NCBI GenBank assembly: GCA_016192425.1
Contig: JACPUE010000009.1
Location: 62,001-126,000 of the forward strand
Source: Burkholderiales bacterium
GTDB taxonomy: Bacteria; Pseudomonadota; Gammaproteobacteria; Burkholderiales; Burkholderiaceae_C
Length of the DNA: 64,000 nucleotides
Reading direction: 5' to 3'
Below the pieces are notes generated by a model that was not told the origin of the DNA, did not search any database, and worked only from the letters and a program-made list of their open reading frames with translations. Made by a program: the position numbers and the translations under genes. Below, piece by piece: positions 27,561 to 36,424 of this stretch. Positions within the stretch are counted from its first letter, which is position 1. Each line of letters opens with the position of its first letter.

Positions 27561-29159
27561 TCAATGCCGGAAATGGCGCACGCCCGTGAACACCATGGCC
27601 ACGCCGCGCTCGTTGGCGGCGTCAATCACTTCCTGGTCGCGCATGGAACCGCCGGGCTGCGCCACGCAGGTGGCGCCCGCATCGACCACCACGTCCAGCC
27701 CGTCGCGGAACGGGAAGAAGGCATCGCTGGCCACCACCGTGCCCTGCAGGCTCAGCTGGGCCGCCTCGGCCTTGATGCTGGCGATACGTGCCGAATCCAG
27801 GCGGCTCATCTGGCCCGCGCCCACGCCCATGGTCATGCCGTTCTTGCAGAACACGATGGCGTTGCTCTTGACGTACTTGGCCACCTTCCAGGCGAACAGC
27901 AGATCGTTCAGTTCTTCAGGCGTAGGCTGCTTGATGGTGACCACCTTGAGGTCGGCCAGCGCCAGTTCGTGGTTGTCGGCCGTCTGCAGCAGCAGGCCCG
28001 AGCCCACGCGCTTGGCGTCCATGGCGTTGCGGCCCTGGTCCCAGGCGGATGCGCCGCCCTGGGGCAAGGCAATTTTCATCAGGCGCACGTTGACCTTGGG
28101 CTTGAAGACCTCCAGCGCCTCGGGCGTGAAGTCGGGTGCCATCAGCACTTCGACGAACTGCTTGACCACGGCCTCGGCCGCCGCCTTGTCCACCGTGCGG
28201 TTGAAGGCGATGATGCCGCCGAAGGCGCTGGTGGGGTCGGTCTGGAAGGCCTTGCTGTAGGACTCCAGCGCATCCTTGCCCACGGCCACGCCGCAGGGGT
28301 TGGCGTGCTTGACGATCACGCAGGCGGGCGCGTCAAAGCTCTTGACGCATTCCCAGGCGGCATCGGCGTCGGCGATGTTGTTGTACGAGAGTTCCTTGCC
28401 CTGCAGCTGCACGCCGGTGACCAGCGAGCCGGGCGCGGGGTGCAGGTCGCGGTACAGCGCGGCCTGCTGGTGGCTGTTCTCGCCGTAGCGCAGATCCTGC
28501 ACCTTGGTGAAGATGCCGTTGCTCTGGCCGGGGAACAGCGCACGCTGGGGCACATAGGACTCGGACAGCTTCTCGGCCTCGAAGCTGACGGACGACAGGT
28601 AGTCACTGATCGCACCGTCGTACTGCGCGATGCGGTTGAACGCAGCCACCGACAGCGCAAAGCGCAGCTTGTCGGACAGCTTGCCGCCGGCCTTGAGTTC
28701 GGCCAGCACGGCCTCGTACTGGTCTGCCGAGGTGATGACGCCCACGTCCTTCCAGTTCTTCGCGGCGCTGCGCACCATGGCGGGGCCGCCGATGTCGATG
28801 TTCTCGATCGCGTCGGCCAGCGTGCAGCCCGCCTTGGCCACGGTGGCCTCGAACGGATAGAGGTTGACCACCAGCAGGTCGATAGTGGCTATGCCGTGTT
28901 CTTTGAGCGCCGCCATGTGCGCAGGCAGTTCGCGGCGCGCCAGCAGGCCGCCGTGCACCTTGGGGTGCAGGGTCTTGACGCGGCCGTCCAGCATCTCGGG
29001 GAACTGGGTGACCTCGGCCACCTCGGTCACGGGCAGGCCCTCCTTGGCCAGCAGCTGGGCGGTGCCGCCGGTGGAGAGCAGCTTGATGCCCAGGGCGTGC
29101 AGGGCACGCGCGAATTCAACGATGCCGGTCTTGTCTGAGACAGAGAGAAGTGCGTTCAT
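27561..29159 (-). CDS. purH: Bifunctional AICAR formyltransferase / IMP cyclohydrolase
   Basis: A 532-residue protein carrying out the last two steps of IMP synthesis. The N-terminal MGS-like cyclohydrolase domain (about 1-200) opens [18 protein letters not shown] and includes LLSTGGTA and [14 protein letters not shown]. The C-terminal formyltransferase domain has the catalytic [11 protein letters not shown] (Lys-His) and [12 protein letters not shown]. It is flanked by repeats: a family A copy at its start and a family B copy after its stop. Confidence 0.95.
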   Translation of the reverse strand: MNALLSVSDKTGIVEFARALHALGIKLLSTGGTAQLLAKEGLPVTEVAEVTQFPEMLDGRVKTLHPKVHGGLLARRELPAHMAALKEHGIATIDLLVVNLYPFEATVAKAGCTLADAIENIDIGGPAMVRSAAKNWKDVGVITSADQYEAVLAELKAGGKLSDKLRFALSVAAFNRIAQYDGAISDYLSSVSFEAEKLSESYVPQRALFPGQSNGIFTKVQDLRYGENSHQQAALYRDLHPAPGSLVTGVQLQGKELSYNNIADADAAWECVKSFDAPACVIVKHANPCGVAVGKDALESYSKAFQTDPTSAFGGIIAFNRTVDKAAAEAVVKQFVEVLMAPDFTPEALEVFKPKVNVRLMKIALPQGGASAWDQGRNAMDAKRVGSGLLLQTADNHELALADLKVVTIKQPTPEELNDLLFAWKVAKYVKSNAIVFCKNGMTMGVGAGQMSRLDSARIASIKAEAAQLSLQGTVVASDAFFPFRDGLDVVVDAGATCVAQPGGSMRDQEVIDAANERGVAMVFTGVRHFRH

Positions 29160-29176
29160 GGTGGAGGTGGTGGGTT

Positions 29177-29240
29177 TAAATAAAATCGGGCTCTAGCGCT
29201 TGTCCATCAAGCGTAAGCAGCTATTATTTTGATAGCAAAT
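29177..29240 (-). repeat. Dispersed two-hairpin repeat, family A, copy 3
   Basis: This copy fills the gap between the fis stop codon and purH. Stems are AGCGCTT (29195-29201) with AAGCGT (29209-29214), and GCTATTA (29220-29226) with TGATAGC (29230-29236). It ends at the fis stop codon, as copy 1 starts at a stop codon. Confidence 0.75.
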
Positions 29241-29473
29241 CACAGCAGCTTGTGCTCTACCAGTTTCTTGCGCAGCGTGTTGCGGTTCAGGCCCAGCCAT
29301 TCGGCCGCGCGCGACTGGTTGTGGTCGGCGTGGCTCATCACCACTTCCAGCAGCGGTTTCTCGACCACGCGCACCAGCATGTCGTACATGCCGTCGGGCG
29401 TCTCGCCGCCCAGGTCGCGAAAGTAGCCCTGCAGGCTCTCGCGCACGCATTCCTCGATGTGTTTCTTGCTCAT
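29240..29473 (-). CDS. fis: Fis-family DNA-binding protein
   Basis: A 77-residue protein with the Fis core: SLQGYFRDLGGETPDGMYDM, the dimerisation helices VEKPLLEVVM, and the C-terminal helix-turn-helix HNQSRAAEWLGLNRNTLRKKL. ATG 29473 overlaps the dusB stop by four bases (ATGA), which fixes the start; the open frame runs further into dusB. The dusB-fis pairing is conserved across proteobacteria, where Fis acts as a nucleoid-shaping global regulator. Confidence 0.92.
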   Translation of the reverse strand: MSKKHIEECVRESLQGYFRDLGGETPDGMYDMLVRVVEKPLLEVVMSHADHNQSRAAEWLGLNRNTLRKKLVEHKLL

Positions 29474-30519
29474 GCGGCCAATCCCTCTTGTTCTTGTGGC
29501 TCTGCGTCCAGGCCGTGGCCGGGGGCAGGCAGGCGGTCCATGCGCTCGCCCAGAGCGTCGAAGAACCCTGCCACCGCCTCCCATTGCACGCGGCTGTCGG
29601 CAATGGTGTTGATGTGTTGTCGAAAATCCTCGCCCCCCGGCAGGCCGCGCACATACCAGCCAATGTGCTTGCGCGCACTGCGCACGCCGCTGGCTTCGCC
29701 GTAGAGCTGGTAGTGGTCCTGCAGGTGGTCCAGCAGCAGGCGCCGCACCTCGGCCACCAGCGGCGGCGCCAGCTGCTCGCCCGTGGCCAGGAAGTGGCCG
29801 ATCTCGCGGAAGATCCAGGGCCTACCCTGGGCTGCGCGGCCCACCATGAGGGCGTCCGCCCCGGTATGGGCCAGCACCTCGCGCGCCTTGTGCGGGCTGG
29901 TGATGTCGCCGTTGGCCACCACCGGAATGGCGACCTGCGCCTTGACGGCGGCAATGGTGTCGTACTCGGCCTGGCCCTGGTAGCCCTGCTCGCGCGTGCG
30001 CCCGTGCACGGTGAGCATCTGCACGCCCACGTCCTCGAACCGGCGCGCCAGCGCCACCGCATTGCGCTGCTGAGCGCTCCAGCCGGTGCGCATCTTGAGC
30101 GTGACGGGCACGTTCAGCGGCGCGCAGGCCTGCACCACGGCCTGGGCAATGGCCACGGCCAAGGCTTCGTCCTGCATCAGCGCGGAACCGGCCCATTTGT
30201 TGCACACCTTCTTGGCCGGGCAGCCCATGTTGATATCGATGATTGCAGCGCCGCGGTCCACGTTGTAGCGCGCCGCATCGGCCATCATGCCGGGCTCTGT
30301 GCCTGCAATCTGCACGGCAATGGGGCCGGGCTCGCCGGCGTGGTCGGCGCGGCGCGAGGTCTTGAGGCTGTTCCACAGATCAGGCCGCGAGGTCACCATT
30401 TCGCTGACCGCGTAGCCCGCCCCCCACTGCTTGCACAGGCGCCGGAACGGGCGGTCGGTAACCCCGGCCATCGGCGCGACGAACAAGCGGTTCGCCAGGA
30501 GGTGGGGGCCGATGCGCAT
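29470..30519 (-). CDS. dusB: tRNA-dihydrouridine synthase B
   Basis: A 349-residue FMN-dependent TIM-barrel enzyme reducing uridines in the tRNA D-loop. Landmarks are LFVAPMAGVTDRPFRRLC, the catalytic Cys in INMGCPAKKVCNKWAG, the Lys in VTLKMRTGW, HGRTREQGYQG and MVGRAAQGRPW for FMN phosphate. It overlaps fis by four bases. The roughly 110 bp to the divergent yqaA start hold both promoters. Confidence 0.93.
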   Translation of the reverse strand: MRIGPHLLANRLFVAPMAGVTDRPFRRLCKQWGAGYAVSEMVTSRPDLWNSLKTSRRADHAGEPGPIAVQIAGTEPGMMADAARYNVDRGAAIIDINMGCPAKKVCNKWAGSALMQDEALAVAIAQAVVQACAPLNVPVTLKMRTGWSAQQRNAVALARRFEDVGVQMLTVHGRTREQGYQGQAEYDTIAAVKAQVAIPVVANGDITSPHKAREVLAHTGADALMVGRAAQGRPWIFREIGHFLATGEQLAPPLVAEVRRLLLDHLQDHYQLYGEASGVRSARKHIGWYVRGLPGGEDFRQHINTIADSRVQWEAVAGFFDALGERMDRLPAPGHGLDAEPQEQEGLAA

Positions 30520-30614
30520 GGTGGGGAAAGCTGTGGGTGCTGAAAAAGGAGGCAGGATTGTAGCTGCTTAAACTTTCAGCAAACGGAATCATCCAGCACA
30601 TGCGCCGCAGCCCC

Positions 30615-30620
30615 TACACT
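30615..30620 (+). promoter_or_regulatory. Candidate -10 hexamer of yqaA (leaderless-type spacing)
   Basis: TACACT stands 8 nt before the ATG at 30629, with no Shine-Dalgarno sequence in between and no clear -35. It matches the arrangement before the genes at 2975, 36425 and 49985. Confidence 0.3.
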
Positions 30621-30628
30621 CGCCTTCC

Positions 30629-31093
30629 ATGGAATCCTGGATGCACGCCCTGCTGCAATGGCTGGCCCTGCCGCAATTCGGCCTGAGCACCGTGTTCATC
30701 GTGGCGTTGGTGTCGGCCACGCTGTTGCCCCTGGGCTCGGAGCCCGCGGTGTTCGGACTCATCAAGCTCAACCCCGAGCTGTTCTGGCCTGCCATTGTGG
30801 TGGCCACCGTGGGCAACACGCTGGGCGGCGGCATCAGTTGGTGGATGGGCCTGGGCGCCCACAAGGCGGTGGACCGCGCCCGTGGCTACCACCGCGAAGC
30901 CCATGCCCTGGCCTGGCTGCAGCGGTTTGGTGCCAAGGCCTGCCTGCTGAGCTGGCTGCCCGTGGTGGGCGATCCGCTGTGCGCCGTGGCGGGCTGGCTC
31001 AAGCTGCCGTTCTGGCCTTGCATGGCCTACATGGCGGTGGGCAAGTTCCTGCGCTACCTGGTCATGACCTCGGCGCTGCTTTACTTCGTCTGA
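30629..31093 (+). CDS. YqaA/DedA-like membrane protein
   Basis: A 154-residue integral membrane protein with about four hydrophobic segments. The glycine-rich turn VATVGNTLGGGISWWMG and the later LLSWLPVVGDPLCAVAGWLKLP match the YqaA branch of the DedA/SNARE-associated superfamily. DedA-family proteins are linked to lipid-carrier transport across the inner membrane, but the YqaA branch has no assigned substrate. Its end overlaps the convergent neighbour by 13 bp. Confidence 0.75.
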   Translation: MESWMHALLQWLALPQFGLSTVFIVALVSATLLPLGSEPAVFGLIKLNPELFWPAIVVATVGNTLGGGISWWMGLGAHKAVDRARGYHREAHALAWLQRFGAKACLLSWLPVVGDPLCAVAGWLKLPFWPCMAYMAVGKFLRYLVMTSALLYFV

Positions 31094-32655
31094 ACCATCG
31101 GCAGCAGGCGGTCCCAATCGACCGCCCGCGTGGTATCCACCTGCAGCACATGGCCTTGCTCGGCAGCGGCAAACGGCTGGCGCGCGGCCCATTGCGCCTG
31201 CAGCACCGCCTCGTCGGCCTCGGACGGATCGCCGCCCGCCTGTTGGCGCGCACGCACGCGCTCACGCAGCACGGCCAGCGGCGCCTCGAACGCCAGGATG
31301 CGGCAGACCACGCCCAGCTCTTGCGCCAGGGCCAGAAACGGCGCACGCATGGCCGGGTCCAGAAAGCTCGCATCCACCAGCACGGTGTAACCCGATTGCA
31401 GCAATGCGCAGGCCTGCTGGCGCAGGTGTCCGTAGGTGCGCTGGGTGGCCTGCGCGGTGTAGATACCGCCCCCGATGGCTGCGCTGTCCGCCCCGGGGGC
31501 CAGGCCGAAAAGGCGCTTGCGCTCCACATCGGCACGCAGGCGCACTACGCCACGCGCTTGCACCAGGACCAGGGCCTGCGTGCTTTTGCCCGAGCCCGAC
31601 AGGCCATGGGCAAGCCACAGCTCCACGCTGCGGGGCTGCATGCACTGGCGGGCGAGCGCCAGGTAGCGCGCGCATTCGGCGCATGCTGCGGCCTGCGCAG
31701 GCGCAGGCAAGGCCTGGGTAGCGCGCATGCCCGCCACCCGCGCACGCACCAGGGCGCGGTACACGGTGTAGTAGCGCAGCACGGACAGCCCGGCAAAGTC
31801 GCCCTCCTGCGCCAGCCAGGCGTCCAGAAAACGCCAGGCCAGATCGGCCCGGCCACGCGCCTGCAGGTCCATGACGAGAAAGGCGATATCAGCCACCACG
31901 TCGATCCAGCGCAGCGCTGGGTTGAACTCGATGGCATCAAAGGCCTGCGGCTGCCCGTCCAGCAGCACCAGGTTGCCCAGGTGCAGGTCGCCGTGGCATT
32001 CGCGCACCCGCCCTGCCAGGCGCCGCGCCTCGAACACCGGCGCCAGGGCATTGCCCTGCTCCCGGCACCAGGGGCCCAGCTGCTGCAGCGCGGGCAGCAG
32101 CGCATCCCATCCGCCATCGGCCAGGGCCTGCAAGGCCACCAGGCAGCCGTGCACCGGCGCCTGCACCGCCTGGGGTGTGCCCCAGCCCTGCGCGGGGCTG
32201 GCCACGGCAGCCGTGGCATGGAAGCGGACGATTTCGCGCGCCAAGGCATCCATGTGCGCACCACCCAGCTGCCCGGCCTGCAGGCGCTGCAGCAACAGGT
32301 CTTCCTGCGCAAAGCGGCGCATGCAGACGGCAGGCTCGGCGTGTTGGGGGGCCTGCTCCAGGGGCTGCAGCCGCAAATCCTGGGCAGCAGTGCCCGACAA
32401 CCCCACCAGCCCCAGGTACAGCTCCGGTGCGGTACGGCGGTTGATGCGCAGTTCCTCTTCGCAGGCGGCACGCCGCAAGGCGCGGGTGCTGAAATCGAGG
32501 AAATCGAGCTTCAGGGGCTTCTTGAACTTGTACACACGGTCTCCCGCCAGCAGCAGCCAGGAGATGTGGGTTTCGATCCAGTCCACCCCTGCCACACCGG
32601 GGCCGAAGACAAGAGGCTGGCCCTGCAAGGCGCGCAGGCGCTGCTCGGCCTGCAT
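31081..32655 (-). CDS. Aminoglycoside-phosphotransferase-like / P-loop kinase fusion protein
   Basis: A 524-residue two-domain protein. The N-terminal part (about 1-330) has a kinase-like phosphotransferase fold with ECHGDLHLGNLVLL (catalytic Asp) and FDAIEFNPALRWID (metal Asp region). The C-terminal part (about 345-524) is a small P-loop kinase with Walker A AHGLSGSGKST and a VDASFLDP segment. This fusion is widespread in proteobacteria, but its substrate is not known to me. ATG 32655 is chosen because earlier in-frame codons lie inside the upstream diguanylate cyclase gene. The 10-bp gap suggests cotranscription with that gene. Confidence 0.75.
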   Translation of the reverse strand: MQAEQRLRALQGQPLVFGPGVAGVDWIETHISWLLLAGDRVYKFKKPLKLDFLDFSTRALRRAACEEELRINRRTAPELYLGLVGLSGTAAQDLRLQPLEQAPQHAEPAVCMRRFAQEDLLLQRLQAGQLGGAHMDALAREIVRFHATAAVASPAQGWGTPQAVQAPVHGCLVALQALADGGWDALLPALQQLGPWCREQGNALAPVFEARRLAGRVRECHGDLHLGNLVLLDGQPQAFDAIEFNPALRWIDVVADIAFLVMDLQARGRADLAWRFLDAWLAQEGDFAGLSVLRYYTVYRALVRARVAGMRATQALPAPAQAAACAECARYLALARQCMQPRSVELWLAHGLSGSGKSTQALVLVQARGVVRLRADVERKRLFGLAPGADSAAIGGGIYTAQATQRTYGHLRQQACALLQSGYTVLVDASFLDPAMRAPFLALAQELGVVCRILAFEAPLAVLRERVRARQQAGGDPSEADEAVLQAQWAARQPFAAAEQGHVLQVDTTRAVDWDRLLPMVQTK

Positions 32656-32665
32656 GCCAGGGGGG

Positions 32666-33973
32666 TCAGCCTCTGCTGGAGGCAAAGCGCCGCTCCGGCT
32701 CCAGCGGGGAGGGGAGCGTGACCTCGGGCTCGAGGTCTTCTTCCTCGTCGGGGATGCGCTCGACCGTGACCGAGGGATCGCCCTTGCGGGTCGGCTCCTC
32801 CACCACCACCTGGTTGCGCCCGCCTTCCTTGGCCAGGTAGGTGGCAGTGTCGGCGCGCGAGAAAAACTCCAGCACCGACTCGCCGGGCACATACTGGGTG
32901 ACGCCGATCGACACCGTCACCTTGCCACGCATGAGCCCATTCCAGGCCTGCGCCTCGACCTGGGCGCGGATGCGCTCGCAGGTGTTGAGCGCGGGCAGCA
33001 GCGAGGTCGCGGGGAAGATCAGCAGGAACTCCTCCCCCCCGTAGCGCCCGAAAATGTCCCCTGCGCGCACGTTCTCCTGGGCAACGCGGGCAAAGTGGCG
33101 CAGCACCTCATCGCCGCCCAGGTGGCCCAGCTCGTCGTTGATGCGCTTGAAATGGTCCAGATCAATGACCGCCAGGCACAGGGGAATGCCCGTTTCGTCG
33201 GCCACCTGGCGCTGCTCTTCCAGGGCCGCCACGATGTAGCGCCGGTTGAAGCAGCCCAGCAGGGTGTCGCGCTGCGCGTCTTCCTGGATGTTCTTGATCT
33301 TGCGGCTGGCGCGGTGCAGGATGTGGTGCAGCAACTGCACCTTGGCAATCAGGAACAGGAAAGCCGGAATGGCAGCGCCCAGCGCCAGCAGATGCATCAA
33401 CTCCAGGCGCAGCAAGGCTTCGTTCTGCTGCTCCCAGTAATGCAGGGCCACCACCGTGGCATAACCGGCAATGAAAAAGAAGCCCAGCAGATAGGCCAGC
33501 ACGCGCTGGATGCGGTACATGCCATAGGCCAGGGCCACAAAGGCAAACGGCGCCAGCGCAATCTGGGTGATGGGATCCAGGTAGAACACCACCAGCAACC
33601 CGCTCAGGGCACAGGCCACGATGGGAAACTTGAGCCGCCTCTCGGGCAGCTTGCGGTTCAGGCCCGACTTGAAGATGACCTGAAACATCAGCAGCCCGCC
33701 ACCGATCATGGCGCCCAGCACGGTGACTGTGCGCGTCTGCACCACTCCCATGGCATGGAACACCACCACCACCATGAGGTACAGGCTGACCAGGCTGATG
33801 GCGATCAGCCATTTCTGGAACCGGGTGCGCTGGCCCGGCAGGCGGCGCACATCGACCTCGCGGCGCGACAGGCGCACCACCTCGGCTGCGGAGTCGTCGA
33901 AATCCATGATCGCATCGGTCAGTGGAAAGACGTCCGTGGTCGAGAACTGCGGTTTGCTGCGTGCGGCGAACAT
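32666..33973 (-). CDS. Membrane-bound diguanylate cyclase (GGDEF)
   Basis: A 435-residue protein. There is an N-terminal cytoplasmic segment, about six transmembrane helices (about residues 50-215), a short helical linker, and a GGDEF domain. The active-site loop is FGRYGGEEFLLIFP (about residue 310). The product-inhibition I-site RAGD lies five residues before it, so it should be active and feedback-inhibited by c-di-GMP. Substrate-side motifs LAVIDLDHFKRINDELGH and GVTQYVPG are also present. The C-terminus is an acidic tail. It is the only cyclase in the window and so a possible, though distant, output of the SiaABC module. Confidence 0.87.
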   Translation of the reverse strand: MFAARSKPQFSTTDVFPLTDAIMDFDDSAAEVVRLSRREVDVRRLPGQRTRFQKWLIAISLVSLYLMVVVVFHAMGVVQTRTVTVLGAMIGGGLLMFQVIFKSGLNRKLPERRLKFPIVACALSGLLVVFYLDPITQIALAPFAFVALAYGMYRIQRVLAYLLGFFFIAGYATVVALHYWEQQNEALLRLELMHLLALGAAIPAFLFLIAKVQLLHHILHRASRKIKNIQEDAQRDTLLGCFNRRYIVAALEEQRQVADETGIPLCLAVIDLDHFKRINDELGHLGGDEVLRHFARVAQENVRAGDIFGRYGGEEFLLIFPATSLLPALNTCERIRAQVEAQAWNGLMRGKVTVSIGVTQYVPGESVLEFFSRADTATYLAKEGGRNQVVVEEPTRKGDPSVTVERIPDEEEDLEPEVTLPSPLEPERRFASSRG

Positions 33974-34216
33974 GGATCAAAGGGAAAGAAACAGCCCTGC
34001 CGACCCAAGCCGCCACCATGGCGGCGACATTCGGGTCAACTGTGCGACAGTATCATGCTGGCGCCTGGCAAAAACAACTCCAATGGCTACAAACCGGGCC
34101 CACAAAATCCCAGGGGAAACCATGACACCCCCCCTGTGGAAAGGAAACCGCGCATGTTACGGTTCCTCTCCAAACACCGCCTCGGGGTTTACCAGTAGCG
34201 CTGTGCACCCAATGGA

Positions 34217-35095
34217 TCAACGCCGCACATTGCGGCGCAGGTGGCTCCAGCCTTCCAGGCTGTAGAGCAGCAGCGCCGTCCAGATCAGCCCGAAACCCAG
34301 CATGCGCCCAGCCTCGAACAGCTCGCCAAACCACCACACCCCCAGCAGCAGTTGCATGCTGGGCGAGATGTACTGCAGGATGCCCATGGTGGCCAGCGGT
34401 ATGCGGCGTGCGCCTGCGGCAAACCACAGCAAGGGAATGGCCGTGACCGGACCTGCCAGCATGAGCCAGCCCAGGGTGGCCGTATCGCCCTGTACCAAGG
34501 CCCCCTGCCCCTGCATGGCCCACCAGCCCAGCACGGCCAGCGCGACCGGTGCCAGCACCATGGTCTCCAGCGCCAGGCCCTCCAGCGCGCCGAGCACGGC
34601 CACCTTGCGCAGCAGCCCGTAAAAGCCGAAGGTCACCGCGAGGATGAGCGCAATCCACGGCACCCGCCCGGCCTGCACCGTGAGCCACAGCACCCCGCAG
34701 GCTGCCACGGCCACCGCCGCCCACTGCCCTGGGCGCGGGCGTTCGCGCAAGAACATGAAGCCCAGCCCCACATTGACCAAAGGCAGGATGAAGTAGCCCA
34801 GGCTCGCATCCACCACATGCCCGTGGTGCACGGCCCACACATAGGTGAGCCAGTTGGCCGCCAGCAACAGCGCCGACAGCGCAAACGCGCCCAGCACCCG
34901 GGGCTGGCGCAGCACATCGCGCATCCAGGCCCACTGGCGCCGCAGCGCCAGCACCCCCAGCACCAACACCAACGACCAGAGGGTGCGGTGCAGCACCACC
35001 TCCAGCGCGGGTACGCCGGACACCCGGTGAAAGTACAGCGGGAACAGCCCCCAGGACAGGTAGGCCAGGGCCGCGTAAGCCAGGCCGGGGTTCAC
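34217..35095 (-). CDS. rarD: RarD/EamA-family transporter
   Basis: A 292-residue integral membrane protein with ten predicted helices in two EamA repeats. The opening [26 protein letters not shown] is typical of the RarD branch, as is the HRTLWS motif. RarD-type proteins are drug/metabolite transporters, and their substrate is generally uncertain (chloramphenicol sensitivity was the first phenotype). GTG 35095 overlaps the ychF stop by four bases. The 243 bp upstream of the divergent-side neighbour (33974-34216) hold a GCCGCCA/TGGCGGC inverted repeat at 34009-34025 and no convincing gene. Confidence 0.83.
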   Translation of the reverse strand: MNPGLAYAALAYLSWGLFPLYFHRVSGVPALEVVLHRTLWSLVLVLGVLALRRQWAWMRDVLRQPRVLGAFALSALLLAANWLTYVWAVHHGHVVDASLGYFILPLVNVGLGFMFLRERPRPGQWAAVAVAACGVLWLTVQAGRVPWIALILAVTFGFYGLLRKVAVLGALEGLALETMVLAPVALAVLGWWAMQGQGALVQGDTATLGWLMLAGPVTAIPLLWFAAGARRIPLATMGILQYISPSMQLLLGVWWFGELFEAGRMLGFGLIWTALLLYSLEGWSHLRRNVRR

Positions 35096-36186
35096 ACGTT
35101 GAACAGGAAGTTCATCACGTCGCCATCCTTGACGACATAGTCCTTGCCTTCGGCGCGCATCTTGCCCGCATCCTTGGCGCCCTGCTCACCCTTGAACTGG
35201 ATGAAATCCTCGAACGCGATGGTCTGCGCGCGGATGAAGCCGCGCTCGAAGTCACCGTGGATCACCCCGGCCGCCTTGGGTGCGGTATCGCCGATGTGGA
35301 TGGTCCAGGCGCGCACTTCCTTGACGCCCGCGGTGAAGTAGGTCTGCAGGCCCAGCAGCTTGAAGCCTGCGCGGATCAGGCGGTTCAGGCCGGGTTCGTC
35401 CTGGCCCAGCTCCTTGAGGAACTCCAGCCGGTCGGCGTCGTCCATTTCGGCCAGTTCGGCTTCGATCTTGGCGCAGATGGCGACCACGGGCGCATTCTGC
35501 TTGTCTGCGTATTCCTTCAGGCGGTCGAGCAGCGGGTTGTTGTCAAATCCATCCTCAGCCACGTTGCCCACAAACATGGCGCGCTTGGCAGTGATGAGGC
35601 ACAGCGGCTTGAGCAGCGCGCTTTCCTCATCGTTGAATTCGAGCGCACGCACGGGCGTGCCCTGGTCCAGCGCGGCCTGCACGCGCGTGAGCACCTGCAC
35701 CAGCTTGGCGGCTTCCTTGTCGTTGCCGCTCTTGGCCGCCTTGGTGTAGCGCTGCAGGCTCTTTTCCACGGTGCCCAGGTCGGCCAGGCACAGTTCGGTC
35801 TGGATGACCTCGATGTCCGCGATCGGGTCCACCCGGCCCGCCACGTGGATCACGTTCGGGTCTTCAAAGCAGCGCACCACGTTGACGATGGCATCGGTCT
35901 CGCGGATGTGCGCCAGGAATTGGTTGCCCAGGCCTTCGCCCTTGCTGGCACCAGCCACCAGGCCCGCAATGTCCACAAACTCGACGATGGCGGGCACGAT
36001 GCGCTCGGGCTGGATGATCTGCGCCAGCTGTTGCAGGCGCGGGTCGGGCACTTCCACCACGCCCGTGTTGGGCTCGATGGTGCAGAACGGGTAGTTCTCG
36101 GCGGCAATGCCAGCCTTGGTCAGCGCGTTGAAGAGGGTGGACTTGCCCACATTGGGCAGGCCCACGATGCCGCATTTCAGGCTCAT
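35092..36186 (-). CDS. ychF: Redox-regulated ATPase YchF (OLA1 family)
   Basis: A 364-residue TRAFAC-class P-loop NTPase that prefers ATP. G1 is [15 protein letters not shown], Switch/G3 is [17 protein letters not shown], the N(T)KxD-like element is altered as in all YchF proteins, and the C-terminal TGS domain holds ARTSL-like [20 protein letters not shown] and the signature [10 protein letters not shown]. It associates with ribosomes and has been tied to stress responses. It is coupled to rarD downstream; a foldback repeat lies directly before its start. Confidence 0.93.
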   Translation of the reverse strand: MSLKCGIVGLPNVGKSTLFNALTKAGIAAENYPFCTIEPNTGVVEVPDPRLQQLAQIIQPERIVPAIVEFVDIAGLVAGASKGEGLGNQFLAHIRETDAIVNVVRCFEDPNVIHVAGRVDPIADIEVIQTELCLADLGTVEKSLQRYTKAAKSGNDKEAAKLVQVLTRVQAALDQGTPVRALEFNDEESALLKPLCLITAKRAMFVGNVAEDGFDNNPLLDRLKEYADKQNAPVVAICAKIEAELAEMDDADRLEFLKELGQDEPGLNRLIRAGFKLLGLQTYFTAGVKEVRAWTIHIGDTAPKAAGVIHGDFERGFIRAQTIAFEDFIQFKGEQGAKDAGKMRAEGKDYVVKDGDVMNFLFNV

Positions 36187-36227
36187 GGCAGGGCTTTCTG
36201 GTGTCTGTCGGGAAAACCGGCGATTTT

Positions 36228-36396
36228 AGAACCTGTTTGCGATCTTTTCATGGGGTACGCAAGGCAGCATACAGCCACGATCTAGGCGCCTGCCGCAGCC
36301 CATGCTGGCAGCCTGGGCAAGGCGGGCAACAACGAGCGTGGCTGTATGCTGCCTTGCCCGAAGGGTTGCCCCGCGAAAAGATCGCAAACAGGTTCT
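36228..36396. repeat. Long inverted-repeat (foldback) element, MITE-like
   Basis: The left arm, 36228-36279, is repeated in inverted form at 36337-36396. The terminal AGAACCTGTTTGCGATCTTT is matched exactly at the other end, and a second matching block (CAAGGCAGCATACAGCCACG) lies at the inner end. The right arm has an extra 8 bp in the middle. The 57-bp centre contains its own CTGCC/GGCAG hairpin. TTA occurs just outside GAACCTG on the left and CAGGTTC on the right, possibly a 3-bp target duplication. No coding capacity is seen. It occupies the ychF-ubiH divergent promoter region. Confidence 0.8.
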
Positions 36397-36411
36397 TACG
36401 GCCCGCGCTCC

Positions 36412-36417
36412 TACAAT
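36412..36417 (+). promoter_or_regulatory. Candidate -10 hexamer of the UbiH-type gene (leaderless-type spacing)
   Basis: TACAAT stands 7 nt before the ATG at 36425, with no Shine-Dalgarno between. A -35 at normal spacing would fall on the terminal arm of the foldback element (CAGGTT), which is not a good match. Confidence 0.35.
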
Positions 36418-36424
36418 CCCCCGC

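Noticed and set aside
33974-34216. Small plus-strand open frames between the diguanylate cyclase and rarD
   Set aside because: The translations have no family similarity and no ribosome site, and one runs antisense into rarD. Only a short inverted repeat is noted there.
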